Positions 1-10,559 of a DNA stretch of 38,675 nucleotides are shown piece by piece. Origin of the DNA: Haplomitrium mnioides (taxonomy: Eukaryota > Marchantiophyta > Haplomitriopsida > Calobryales); the NCBI GenBank assembly GCA_049999725.1, contig JBNGIS010039061.1, positions 1-38,675 of the forward strand, given 5' to 3'. The first letter of the stretch is position 1, and each line of letters starts with the position of its first letter. Under the pieces are notes generated by a model. The model was not told where the DNA came from. It did no database searches and worked only from the letters and a program-made list of their open reading frames with translations. A program made the position numbers and the translations under genes.

Positions 1-28
<28 letters not shown>
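1..28. repeat. (TA)14 microsatellite
   Basis: Fourteen uninterrupted TA dinucleotides open the window. Homology of the adjacent minus-strand gypsy element to its second copy stops close to this tract, so it may mark a deletion or insertion boundary. Confidence 0.95.
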
Positions 29-31
<3 letters not shown>

Positions 32-59
32 ATTGTGAATTTCTTGAAAAAAGGTTTCT

Positions 60-460
60 TCAAGAGTCTCCTCACTTACAAAAATCATCCATGACTATCC
101 GATAACCTTAAGTGGATCTATCTTCAAGCCAAGGCAAGCCCAAAATAGTATGATATTGTACGAATGCAATAACAAAAATCCATAAATTCCTCATACTCTT
201 TGCCAATCCTTAGAAGAAATGGCTTATGTGAGTAGAGCACCTCATGTTTTTGGCCATCGACTATAATCTCAAAACTTTACTTGATAGGCAAAGTTTTAGC
301 TTTGATTTTCTTCGCAAAATATAATGACATAAAATTTTGAGAACTTCTACAATCTACCAACATTCTATAAGAATGCTCATCAACCATACCGTGTGAATGA
401 AACAATATACTTCTAATTCTTATCAAGTTCTAAATTTCATTGGAACTAATGAAGCTCTCA
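60..460 (-). pseudogene. family B copy 1 retropepsin (PR) remnant
   Basis: The minus strand encodes a broken aspartic-protease region that follows gag. Around 340-375 the active-site motif reads VDCRSSQNFMS. The Asp is kept, but the usual Ser/Thr-Gly that follows is Cys-Arg. Near 90-140 the C-terminal motif ILGLPWLED matches the 'ILG..WL' end typical of gypsy proteases. An in-frame stop lies around 285. Copy 2 (35890-36200) encodes the matching region with the same Asp-Cys pair, so that change predates the split of the copies. Release of Gag and Pol would be its ancestral role; this copy cannot make a full enzyme. Confidence 0.7.
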
Positions 461-539
461 GTAAACCGCTCGATTTATTTTTACTAAGGTCAATCATTTT
501 TCTGAATTTCTTCTTCAACAATTGCTACTTGAACAAGAG

Positions 540-1373
540 CGCATTGTGGACCTTGGCGACATGGGCAACTTGCAATCATATAACCAAGTTGTTGGCAATA
601 AAAACATCCTCCACTTTGGCATAAGAGCTTCCGCTCTACATCAGTGAGTGCCACTCATTACGCTGCATCAATCTCCATATAAACAACCTTATTTGGTGGT
701 GCACAAACATTTGGTTAAGCTTGTTGTGGACATGACCTAGCTTCGATAGATGATAGAAGTGAGTCGTATTGTTCAACCATACGTATTGCTTCTTCTAATT
801 GAGAGGGTTCTCTCATTGTCACTTCCATTCTAATGCAAGGCTTCAATCTTCAAACAAACCAATCTAAATCTTCTCTCTCGTCCATATTAGGAATTTGCAT
901 AACAATATTCTGAAATTGTGCTATATAGCTTCTCACTGTACCAAGTTGCTTCAATTATGCCAATCAATCTCTGGCCACCATTGGAGCATTTAGAACCCTA
1001 AATCTTAAATTCACCACTTCTTTAGACTCTTGCCAAGAAACAATTGGAGCAACAAATCTATGTTGAGCTTGCTCAATTTGATATCTCCACTAGGTTTTTG
1101 CCGCTCATTCCAATTAACTTACAACAAGCAGAATTCTTTGACCATCCTCTTTGATGTTTGTAGCCTCAAAATATTGCCTACAATTGAACAAGAAATTCTC
1201 ATATGCGTTAGCAATCATCTTCCCATCATATACTTTTGGTTTGAGAAATCGCACATGACTGTCTTCTTCTTGAAAATGTGCCATTTTCTCCATTTTCATT
1301 AAATTTCTAAAAGGCGAGAAAGATGTTCAATTTGTTGTTGCATTGCTTGAATCTTTGCTTCTTGATTCTCCAT
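540..1373 (-). pseudogene. family B copy 1 gag (capsid/nucleocapsid)
   Basis: The frame opens at the ATG at 1373 (MENQEAKIQAMQQQIEHLSR, coiled start). It continues through the capsid motif RFLKPKVYDGKM and the later segment MEVTMREPSQLEEA near 785-840, and ends in a zinc knuckle at 565-606. The knuckle reads C-x2-C-x4-Y-x4-C, so its His is replaced by Tyr (CAT to TAT). Frameshifts near 1114 and later break the frame. The plus-strand copy at 34932-35759 aligns throughout. Gag would form the particle that packages element RNA. ATG choice rests on agreement with copy 2 and on its position about 20 bp after the PBS. Confidence 0.75.
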
Positions 1374-1392
1374 TCCACCAAAAAGAACAGCA

Positions 1393-1404
1393 GCTCTAAT
1401 ACTA
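1393..1404 (-). promoter_or_regulatory. primer-binding site, initiator tRNA-Met type (family B copy 1)
   Basis: The minus strand reads TAGTATTAGAGC directly inside the LTR end. It differs from the plant initiator-Met PBS TGGTATCAGAGC by two transitions. It primes minus-strand DNA synthesis in intact elements. Confidence 0.7.
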
Positions 1405-1405
1405 A

Positions 1406-1611
1406 TGTAAAGGAACTCAAAGACTAACTTCCAAATGAGTAACAACTTCAAAATAACTCTAATTGAGGTACACAACTCAAAGCCAATAAGAAAACAAAAT
1501 CCAAGAGTGTTGGACAAAGCCAAGCAACCAAAGAGCCAAACCAACTAGAGAGGAACTCTAGAATGAGGAGTGGGGTTATGAAGTCCTTCTGTTTACACAA
1601 GAGAAGAGGGT
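1406..1611 (-). repeat. family B copy 1 5' LTR, 3' half (TATA side to LTR end)
   Basis: On the minus strand this runs from the target duplication into a segment matching 34692-34894 of copy 2, ending in TTTACA at 1406. The TATA box of copy 2 (TATAAATA) is changed here to TGTAAACA. The other half of the same LTR is at 15817-16022. Joining the two, with one copy of the duplicated AGGGT removed, restores colinearity with copy 2. Confidence 0.85.
1607..1611. repeat. target-site duplication AGGGT (left)
   Basis: These five bases precede the TGTTAG end of the 14-kb element and recur immediately after its other end at 15817-15821. Confidence 0.9.
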
Positions 1612-4600
1612 TGTTAGGGTCTAGGATGGGAGTTAAAGATGCACGCCAAGAGAGACAAATGAGGAAGAAATTGAGAAAAAGGAAGAAAGCAAGCAGGCAA
1701 ATGGTAGAAATGGCAAACAACNNNNNNNNNNNNNNNNNNNNNNNNNNNNNNNNNNNNNNNNNNNNNNNNNNNNNNNNNNNNNNNNNNNNNNNNNNNNNNN
1801 NNNNNNNNNNNNNNNNNNNNNGCTTCTTTAGGATCTAGAAATACAATTGTAGGAATAGCACGTGTCTTTTGAATCACAAGTACCAATTAGGTCAAGAAAC
1901 GGATCAAGTACCGACAACAACAACTCAAACAGTTGAAAATGGAGGAAAATGGAGAAACATTGGTCAACATGAGGAAAAGAGAAAGTCGTACTCTTGTAAG
2001 TGAGTTTTGTGTGTGTATGTGTTATCAGAGTATATGGGTGTATGTTTTGTATTTTGTGAGATTTGGGAAAAATTGTTATACATGTACATGTTTTGTATTT
2101 TGTGGGAATGAGGAGAAAATTGTTGAGTTAGTAAAAAACAAAAGATAATGCAAAACATTAATTAATTAACATGACACCAAAGCTACCAACCAAGCCAAAG
2201 AAAAGGAAGATAATTGGACGGCCAAGATCTCTTTTATCTAATGATGGAGGTTGAAATAGACTTTCGCGCGCGTGGGAAGTTAGGTCTAGTTGATAAAAAA
2301 GAAAATAGGAATTTTGGCTCTCTCCTTTTTTTTATGTGCGGCGCTGCGTATCGTGGATTTTTCTTGGGGAGCATTCTTCTTGATTTTCTATGGAGGAAGC
2401 CTGAGGGAAGCCATGTACGATGAAGAAAGGGAGAAGGGGAATGTTGTCTTAGGAAGTACCGAAAATACATCGAATGAGGAGTGCATGCGGGGAGATATGG
2501 TTGTTGGTATGAGATGGAAGGTGGATTTGAACGGGCTCGCTTATGTTTGTACGAGGTTGAGAAGGATTTTATAGACATGTGGACATCAGATTCTGTTGGA
2601 GATAGTAAGTGGAAAACTATGGGCCGAATTGCTTATTGTTTATAAGAAGGTGAAGGCAAATATCACTGGTATGAAGCCTTGGGAAGAAACAAGTTCAGCG
2701 TTGGGGGATGCGTACAATGGTCCATGGAGCAATTCTGCGGTTAAGATGGTCAAAGGATTCTGAGAACCACATACAGGAGTACACTACAAAGGAAAGTCTT
2801 GTAGTAACATGAAGAGAAGAGACGATGTCTCTTGGAAGGTAATGATTGGAGGACATTTCCAATGCTTGTGACTGTTAGACTGCACTATTGGCATTCCTAC
2901 AACAAGATCAAAGCTCAGAAAAGTATGACGGAGCAGGTTCTCCTCCAAGCTAACACAATTCAAGAATTGTGATCAACATAAGGCAGATCAGTAATTCAGG
3001 ATCAGGAACGACGAAAGGGGCATATGTATAGAATGTGGGAGCAACATTGGGAAAACAAAAAACAAAATGTGAGGTGCAGTCGTGTTCCCACATCTGGCAA
3101 GAATACATGTCAAGCAACCTAGAGAGTAGATTGCATGCTCAAATCAGCCCGTTGGCACAAAGGGGAGGTTGCACAATAAAAGAGCAGTAACATGTGGAAA
3201 ATTTTGTAAGGGAAGCCAAGGAGAGGGGAGGACTAATTTGATTTTCCTTTGAGGTTATGGCTGTCGTGAATTCTGGCAGCCTATGGAAATCAGCCATCGA
3301 CAGACCTGGGTTCATCGACAAACCTGCGTTCGACATACCTATATTCTTGTGGGAGAGTTTGAGAAGAAGCACGGCCTTGCGTCATAGGGGGAAAAAAGAA
3401 TGCTACATTGCTCAAATGTAGAGCTATCGATCATCAAACAAAACGAAATGATGACAATCATGAAATTGACTGAAGGAAGAATCAAGAGACCCCTTTGCCT
3501 GCATGAAGGCACAGGCTGTCTGTACTCGTGGCACGAGGTGCCATGAATTCAAGGGGGGTTATGGGTTGGTGATGGTTTGCAGATGGAGTAATTTTCCATT
3601 CGCAAGTGGCTTCATGAATGTGTGGTCAATTGGTTTCCAACCTCACAAACATTTGAACGACTAGATGATGGAAAAGGTGTCACTGAACTTGGACAACCGA
3701 AAATCAGACAATTTTGTGTTCACATGACATCAGTGTGCGACTGGAATTTTGATAGGCTTTGAAAGGCAAGATCTTCAAAACGAGTAAAGCTTGCTAGAGA
3801 TCTGCAAAACAGTCATTGCAAGTAAGATTCACCAATCGCAAGACTAAATATTGAAGAGGAAGTATGCAAAAGGTGAACTATACAGTTGCGAAACGAGTTG
3901 CTGCCACAAATTCAGAAGCTACGACAGCTGAATGCAAGGAGAGAGGAACTGCATCATGAGACAAAGTGGCATAGGGAGCATGAATACTAAAAATCTGCTG
4001 CAGCTCTTTCATTCCAGTATGGAAACGTCCGCTGCTTATTCAAAGGTTCTTCATGAAACCGCCAGAATGTTTATGAAAGAAGATGTTGCAACAATGCTGA
4101 AATTAGATGGGAGGAAGGTCAAGGAAGTCAACAACACCTAGTGGCATTAGGATATTCAAACTACAAATTGACCATTGGCTGATTTAAAGAGAGAGGGCCA
4201 GCGATGGTAAAACAACGGACGGGAAACATAGCATGAGGTGGTGCTAGCAAAGGAACTCGGTGGTGGGAAATTACATAAAGATAGAAAAGTGGTGGGGAAG
4301 GAAAGTCATTGGAAGGGAAAGCAAGCAAGGGTTAATTAGCAAGATTGTGGGGAAGATCATATAAGTTCTTTAGGTGGAGAACATTGAAGAGAAGTGCTAT
4401 CTTAGGTATAGAAGAAACCAGAAGGCATAAAGCGGTAAAGTAGCATAAGGGAAGGTGAAGAAGTGAGACTAAGGTTGGATGTAAAGCTATATGATATTTC
4501 TCAGAATGGGGAGAATTTGAAGTGAGTGGTTCAAGGGAGTAGAGGTTAAGTGTTGTGGAGAATATTGAGGGGAAGAGGATAGAGATCTGAGGATTAGTGA

Positions 4601-5437
4601 ACGAGGTGGCAAATTAGATTCTACACACGAAGGGTATGGGTTGCAAGGTGTTTGTGGTGAAGTGCACCAACCATTTTGAGGACTCAAGTTTGATAGCTCC
4701 TTTCCTAAGGTGATGGTTGGTTGGTAGCTAAGGTAACAGAAAGTGAATCTATTTGTTTGTTCTGTATTTTGTTTGTGAGTATAGTGTCGTGTTCTTTTGT
4801 TCTTCGTTCTTTTATCAGATTATGTTATGTGCTATGAATTGAGGCTGGAGGTGTGTTTGTCTTTTGTTGTGGGGACTGAGTCCGAAGAGAGGAGCAGAAG
4901 TGTTTTTCGAGTGGGAATACAAGAGAGAGTAGAGTTAGAGTAGCGAGTCTTGTTGTTTATGACCCCAAGGGGAATCATATGATCTGAAATTGTACTTGTG
5001 TTGGCTCTCATTTAAACCATTATTCAGTAAAGTGCTATTCTGTCATTGTGAACATGTGTGATTTCAATTTACGCATCTTTCTTGGTTTGTCTTTCCCAGC
5101 TAAAACAATTAAAACTCAAACGCTAGTGTTTTATTTGAATTCTGTTATGGGCTACCATTCCTGAGCCAAAAGACAAAACCCACATGCCAAAAGTTGTTTG
5201 TAGGTGCTTAGCCGGTCATGGGGGAAGAAGCACCCTCACAATCCATTGAGTCCTAGTGGACCTCACTACCACCACGACCAAGAATATCCCTAGATAGCTC
5301 GATCAACGAGAGTATGTACCTTGTCCCAATCCAGTGACTAAAATCTAAAAGTTAGACCTTATACTACAATTGAACCGAACCAATCCCCTTCAAAGGCAAG
5401 GCTCCTCCCCCTATGCCATGAGCATGAAGACCTAACA
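1612..5437 (+). repeat. 5' LTR (3.8 kb) of the 14-kb element
   Basis: Starts TGTTAGGGTCT, ends AAGACCTAACA, and aligns end to end with 12022-15816. It contains the 100-N gap. A stretch of about 285 bp compared by eye (2580-2865 against 12995-13275) differs at roughly eight positions. No convincing gene was found within it; its open frames lack family motifs and conserved codon structure. The poly(A) motif seen in the right LTR is changed to AGTAAA here near 5030. Confidence 0.92.
1722..1821. other. assembly gap (100 N)
   Basis: A run of exactly 100 N, a conventional placeholder length. It falls at the same offset (base 111) in this LTR where the sister LTR continues for about 105 bp at 12132-12236 with very AT-rich sequence. 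Confidence 0.98.
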
Positions 5438-5438
5438 A

Positions 5439-5452
5439 TGGCACCATTGCCG
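5439..5452 (+). promoter_or_regulatory. primer-binding site, tRNA-Asp type
   Basis: TGGCACCATTGCCG starts one base after the LTR end. The complement of the plant tRNA-Asp 3' end is TGGCGCCGTTGCCG. The two differences are both CG to CA, as expected from decay of methylated CpG. Confidence 0.75.
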
Positions 5453-6088
5453 TTTTGCTGAAATGGCTAAAGCATGTGACATGACCTTAGACCATTTCTT
5501 GTATTGCGTGTGGGTGGAGACCATCGATACTCTGTGGTGGTTAGCTACATAGATTCTGTTGGATGCTCTCAGTTTTGAAGATATAGAGTCGGTTACCATC
5601 TTTCAATCTCTATAGTAGTTAGTATTTTTTCTTCGTTGTGCATTTTTGTTAATTCTCGTGGAGTCGGTTTCTTTATATCTTATGAACTATAGTGTTTCTC
5701 TTTGATCCAGCCTAGTTCTCTTACATTCTAGATCTGAGGCATGCCACACCTTTCTTTTGTCAATTCAGTTTGCATTTGCATGTTGGGCCAGAGGTCGTAG
5801 GCTGCAGATTTATTTTATTTTCGTGGCACATCCCTCTTCTGGAATCTTGGAGTCTAGTCCTGAATTTTTGGGGAACACGGTTGCTTCATTTGGTGTATGA
5901 AGCGTCCTCCTCCACTTTCTACCTCTTCTTGATCTGATAGGTACGTCCGTAGGTGTCTGCGTCTGTTGCATCCTAGGAAGAAAACTTGACTATCTCGTTC
6001 CACCTCTCCTGTTCCCAATCAGGTCCCAGTCTTGGCTTTCCAGCAGCCATTACCTTCGAGATACACATGTTAGAAATTTACTGGCCAG
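5453..6088 (+). other. untranslated leader of the 14-kb element
   Basis: About 640 bp between the PBS and the first recognisable gag codons. I see no open frame of note, hairpin or other motif that I can support; packaging signals would be expected here. Confidence 0.5.
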
Positions 6089-8012
6089 ATGGTAGTTGAC
6101 ATGGTAGATGTGGACACGCATTTGAATCATTTTCTGGCCTTAGCCACATCCACATGAGATCCTGAGGATGTTCTCAGGCATTAGTTTCTGACCATATTAG
6201 ATGGCGATGCCATCAACTGGTATTTCAGAGAGGCTGCTGCCATAGTTTCTTGGCTTGATCTTTGTACACCGTTTCTAGACCATTTTTGTCTAGCATACCA
6301 CTTCGATCGTGCATGGGATGACTTCTTTTGCATTTGAATGTATGCTGAAGAGTCCATTCAAGACTAGAGCAACCGATTTAAAGTAGTAGTCAGTAAGAGA
6401 AGAACTCCCTCACCAGCAGAAGATCAAACATGGTTCTTTATCAAAGGTCTACTGAATTCCATTCAAGAGCATGTGTTGCTCCAAGACCCGCAGACCTTAG
6501 ATAGAGCCATCCAAGTGGCTACCTCTTACGAAAAGATGCTTTTAAGGAGAAAACGCTTCGCATTGATAGCTTCCTCTTCCCCTAGCAAGGCGCTCAGCAT
6601 GAGCACCCTAAGTTATGGGGCCTCACATGCTACCAAGACTATGGCACCGACTCACTCCCATCCAAATCCAGCAGTCCCTACCAGATCAAAATCTTCCATT
6701 GCTTCCAACACACACTGAGATGAATTTGCTGAGTTCAGAGTAGAGGTCAGAAATGATATATCCAATCTGCTGGCTGACCAAATGGCAAACATGAAAATAC
6801 AAATGGTCCAATCAGGTGCTGGACCCAATACCCAATCCCAACTTGTCAATGTTTGGTGCACCCAATGCAATCAACAACATTCTTCCTTAGAGGCTTGTCC
6901 TCCAGCCATTTGATGTGACCTGTGCCTATCATCAGACCATGAGACGACTGTTTGTCCTATCTGGAGATGGCTTTGAGTAGTGGAAGCTAAGTCAAGTGCT
7001 AATGTCAACATGGCCGTTGTTCCTCCTCCTACAGTAGCATTGGCTTCTTCCACCTTACCTCAAGCGACACCAACCGCAAGTCAAGTCTTGCCTCTTATAT
7101 ATCATGCTCCTCCGGTTGCCCAGCCAGCACCTTATCAGCAACAGAGCTACCCACATGCAGCTACGCAACAAGGAGGCAATCCTCCATATGCTCAATATAG
7201 GCCTCATATAGGACTGACTTTTTATAATTGCTAGAGTCCTGATCATCTATCCAGAGAGTTCCCCCACCCACGTACAAGGCAATATTATCATAACAAACCT
7301 CAGTCTATGTACTAGCGGTCTAATCAAGGCTACCCAAACCAACGACCTTACAACAATCGGTTTGGACATCAAGGCCAGAACTCTAATGCTTATTATGCTC
7401 CACAGCAGCCTCAGTATCGGCAATAGCAAAATTACCAGCCTTATCAACACAACCAGCCTGCCTACCAACAACATCAAGCGGGGTACAATCAAACATGTTA
7501 CTAGCAGGCTCCACAATATCAACAGCAACAATACCAACCCATACAGCCATATCAATCAGCCCCACAACAAACTCAGAATTCGAGAACAGGGTATGCACCT
7601 CCACCACCACAGATTACTTACTACCAAGCGCAACCCAATCAGGCTTCCGCAATTCAGCCAACTCAACAATTGGCTTTGGCACCTGCCCCTCAGCCTCAAC
7701 TATTGGCTGCCCCGCAAGCAACTCCAGTTCTCCCTCTCCTTGCTACATCAAACGTTGGACCCCCACAAAATGTCCAGCAAGTTCAAGTGGTCCCAATCAA
7801 CATTACCTTACGCTCTATGGCTCAATTGGCCACACTTGCTGCCCCTCTTCAGCTGGATGAACCCTGTGTAATGGCAACCTTTCCCTTGGATGCCCCACCA
7901 GCACGAGCACCTAGGCTTCACTTTTCCACCAAAACAGCCACACTCAATGCATGTGGTAATCTCCCTTATAGGATTCCAGCACACACTCTAGTGGATCCTC
8001 TTCCTTCTCCTT
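6089..8012 (+). pseudogene. gag with three zinc-knuckle remnants and a Q/Y-rich tract
   Basis: The frame encodes a retrotransposon Gag capsid region (about 6090-6540, including DGDAINWYFREAA) and then three cysteine/histidine knuckles. The first, at about 6862-6903, is C-x2-C-x3-H-x5-C. The second follows a stop at about 6916-6957 and is C-x2-C-x4-H-x4-C. The third, near 7216-7257, has lost its first and last Cys to Phe and carries a stop. Next comes a Gln/Asn/Tyr/Pro-rich low-complexity tract (7270-7690) broken by TAG codons where CAG is expected. The frame stops at 8012. Gag would assemble cytoplasmic particles and bind element RNA. The exact start is uncertain. Confidence 0.75.
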
Positions 8013-8272
8013 AGGTTCCACTCGACCAACATATTTCCTCTAGTAACCCAGACTAGGGCGTCATAGCTGACGCTTTGCCTCTCCCTCCTAAGAGACCCGT
8101 CAAAGGGATTCCCATGAGGCGTCATAAGTGCAAGGCTCTCCCCTTATTCCTGCAGAACATTGCACCATATGACATATTTGCAAATGTTGCTCAACAGCAA
8201 GCACACATGTCCATTGGCTAGCTTTTGTGACTTCATGCGCCCTCACGCAATTCTCTTTGATCAGCCCTGGTC

Positions 8273-9172
8273 ATGCCTTGGAAGACTGCCCAAGCAACCT
8301 ATTTAGTGAAGGCCAGCAAGCTTAAGGCAGCTAAGCGCCGCACACCTTCAGCGCTTCCGATTGAGGACCCTTCTTCTTCTCCTTCCTTTCCTCTTAGTCT
8401 GGTTTCAAACCCTCCTCCCATGGCAGAGCTGCCTCCTGACGAAGAGGCCTTATCCATTGTCCATATGGTCTCCTTATATGACCTAAGGACACCAGCCACT
8501 GCAGTCCTCATAGATGGTGTCATGATTCCAGCGGCACATTTGAACACTGGTTCAGCGGTTAATATCATGACAGAGCAAACCATGAGCTCTATTGGATATC
8601 CGACAAGTGCCTTGCAAAAAACCTCTCTTGTTCTTTGCCTTGCGGATGGCAGCGATGTTCTGCCTCTTGGAGTTCTCCAAAATGTACCCACTCTCTTTGT
8701 TGACCATGAATACCTGGTTGACTATTTGGTCCTACGCATAATGCAACGAAATCAATACCCCTTACTCTTTGGGCGTCCATGGCTTAAACAAAGCCACGCA
8801 CAATTGGATTTTGCGGATGGGACGCTGACTATTGGACCTCCAAGACAGAGAGTGGTTCTTACCATGTATACCCAGGCCCCTTCTCCATCCCCTCAATCTC
8901 TAGAGAAGAAATTTACAGATTTATTGCTGGTGGATACAGTCTCTCGATTCTTGATCCCACAAACTGAAGATGATACTCTCGATCCTTTCGGCAATCTCTT
9001 TCTCACTTGTAATTTTCAAGAAGTACAATTTAAAGACTTACCAATTCTCCCAACAGAACACAAAATTCTAAAGGTCAATGACAGAATTTTTGAAGCCCAA
9101 GAACCGGCCTTCTTACAGCTTATCCACAAATACATTGATGTTTTTGCTTGGGAGTATGATGAGATGACATGA
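8273..9172 (+). pseudogene. protease and PR-RT linker of the 14-kb element
   Basis: An open 299-codon segment holds the retropepsin region. The active-site loop reads NTGSAVNIM (about 8546-8572), where the family has Asp at the first position, so the catalytic Asp is replaced by Asn and the enzyme should be dead. The later LLFGRPWL matches the C-terminal 'ilGrpwL' element of Tat/Athila proteases. The C-terminal third runs toward RT with the motif YIDVFAWEYDEM, which resembles the 'vFAWsyeDMp' segment that precedes RT in this group. A stop at 9170-9172 separates it from RT. The upstream 8013-8272 stretch has several stops in the gag-PR linker. Confidence 0.8.
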
Positions 9173-9179
9173 ATCCTAG

Positions 9180-10005
9180 CATTTGTATACCAATATCACA
9201 TCAGGCTTTGACTGGATGCTCACCCTATCCGAAAGCGTCCATATCGACTCAATCCTAAATATATAGACCTGGTTTAGAAAGATATAACCAAAATGCTACA
9301 CGCCGACATCATCTCTCACGCAGGCCTCACAGATTGGGTTTCACCGATTGTGGTGGTTCCAAAACCTAATGGATCAGTAAGAGTCTGTGGTGATTTCAAG
9401 GCCCTCAATGCTGCTACTATTCCAGAACACTTCCATATTCCTTTTATCGACACAATTTTGAATAACGTGGCTAGAAAACAATGTTACAGTTTTTTGGATG
9501 GTTTTTTTGGCTATAATCAAATCAAAATCCATCTGGATTCCAGACATCTTACCACTATCACTACGTCTTGGGATGCTACTCCTATAACAAATTGGTCTTT
9601 GGCCTTTGCAATGCCCCAAACGCACTCCAGATAATCATGCTCATGGTATTTGAGTCCCTTCTCCAAGGACCAGACAAGTGTCTCGAGATTTACTTGGACG
9701 ATTTTACGGTGTACAGCACTACAGACCAGCACCTTGCCAAATTGGAACTTGCTTTCACTTGTTGCCGCACATATGGCATTTCTTTAAATCCAAAAAAGTG
9801 TAAGTTCCTCGCGCCAGCAGGTGTGCTTCTAGGGCATATTATCTCAGAGAAAAGACTACATCCAAATCCTGCGAAGGTAAGCATTATCCTCTCTCTCCCC
9901 CCACTGACCACAGTCAAGCAGCTCCAACATTTTTTGGGAAACTCGGTTTATTATAGACGCTATTGCCAGAATTATGCTAAGATCGCTACCATCTATATCA
10001 ATTGA
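9180..10005 (+). pseudogene. reverse transcriptase of the 14-kb element
   Basis: RT motifs appear in order across two frames: SPIVVVPKPNGSVRVCGDFK, then SFLDGFFGYNQI, LVFGLCNAPN, and the catalytic YLDD at 9691-9702. A frameshift near 9570-9600 separates the first half from the YLDD half, and another near 10003 separates RT from RNase H. Stops occur in the first 110 bp after the protease segment. The catalytic box itself is intact, so the loss of function comes from frame damage. RT copies element RNA into cDNA using the tRNA primer at 5439. Confidence 0.88.
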
Positions 10006-10530
10006 CACAACATACATTTCCCTTGGTCTGGATTGAGAACTGCCAGCAAGCATTTCAAGCTCTAAAAGATGTCCTAGCTTCTCTTCCCTTTCTAGCTCCT
10101 ATTGACTGGTCTCTTCCTTTTCTTGTGATGGTGGACACTTTTTCTACTACCACGGACGCAAAACTGGCCCAAATTCAGGAAGGCAAAGAGTGTCCTATTT
10201 ATTATGCTGGATGTCAACTCAGCTTGGCTGAGAGAAACTACAATGTCATTGAGCGAGAGGCCCTTGGACTCATCCATGCTGTCCGGAAATTTCGCCATTA
10301 CCTTCTGGGCTATCCTTTTACTTTTATCGTCGATCATGACTCTTTAAAGTACATCATTAACAAGCATGATCTCACTGGCCACCTCGCTCATTGGGTCCTT
10401 CTTCTCCAGGAGTTTAATTTCCAACTCCATGTTCAACCAGGCAGCAAGCATGGGAACTGTGATCTCTTATCTCGTATGCTTGGCATTTCTGAACCCAACT
10501 CCTTGGACGACACTTTTCCAGACTTGTGGG
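10002..10530 (+). pseudogene. RNase H domain of the 14-kb element
   Basis: It follows RT after a one-base frame change. The run contains IYYAGCQLSLAERNYNVIER, then EALGLIHAVRKFRHYLLGYP, FIVDHDSLKYI and DLLSR. These match the RNase H region of gypsy polyproteins ('yaSr.L..aE.nY...EkE.LAvv.a...fr.YL'). It is open and continuous with the integrase zinc region downstream. It would degrade RNA in the RNA:DNA hybrid. Confidence 0.85.
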
Positions 10531-10559
10531 TTTCCCAAGTCTCTACCTTGCTCACTATA

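Larger units (their letters stand above)
29..1611 (-). mobile_element. Ty3/gypsy element family B, copy 1 (left part; LTR, PBS, gag, PR)
   Basis: Read on the minus strand this segment carries, in order, the 3' half of a 5' LTR, a degenerate initiator-Met PBS, a gag reading frame with a zinc knuckle, and a retropepsin remnant. The same order and recognisable protein similarity are found on the plus strand at 34342-36200 (copy 2). The start of its LTR lies 14.2 kb away at 15817-16022 because a second retrotransposon inserted into the LTR. Sequence beyond the protease is outside the window or lost at the TA tract. Stops and frameshifts show it is defective. Confidence 0.85.

Noticed and set aside
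2234-2578. 114-codon minus-strand frame repeated in both 3.8-kb LTRs (also 12599-12994)
   Set aside because: Present in both LTRs only because the LTRs are duplicated; the two versions differ by frameshifts and no motif is recognisable.
7362-7871. Long open frame in the Gag Q-rich region (169 codons) and a second at 7495-7860
   Set aside because: They are out-of-frame shadows of the low-complexity Gag tract, whose CAA/CAG-rich composition keeps other frames open.
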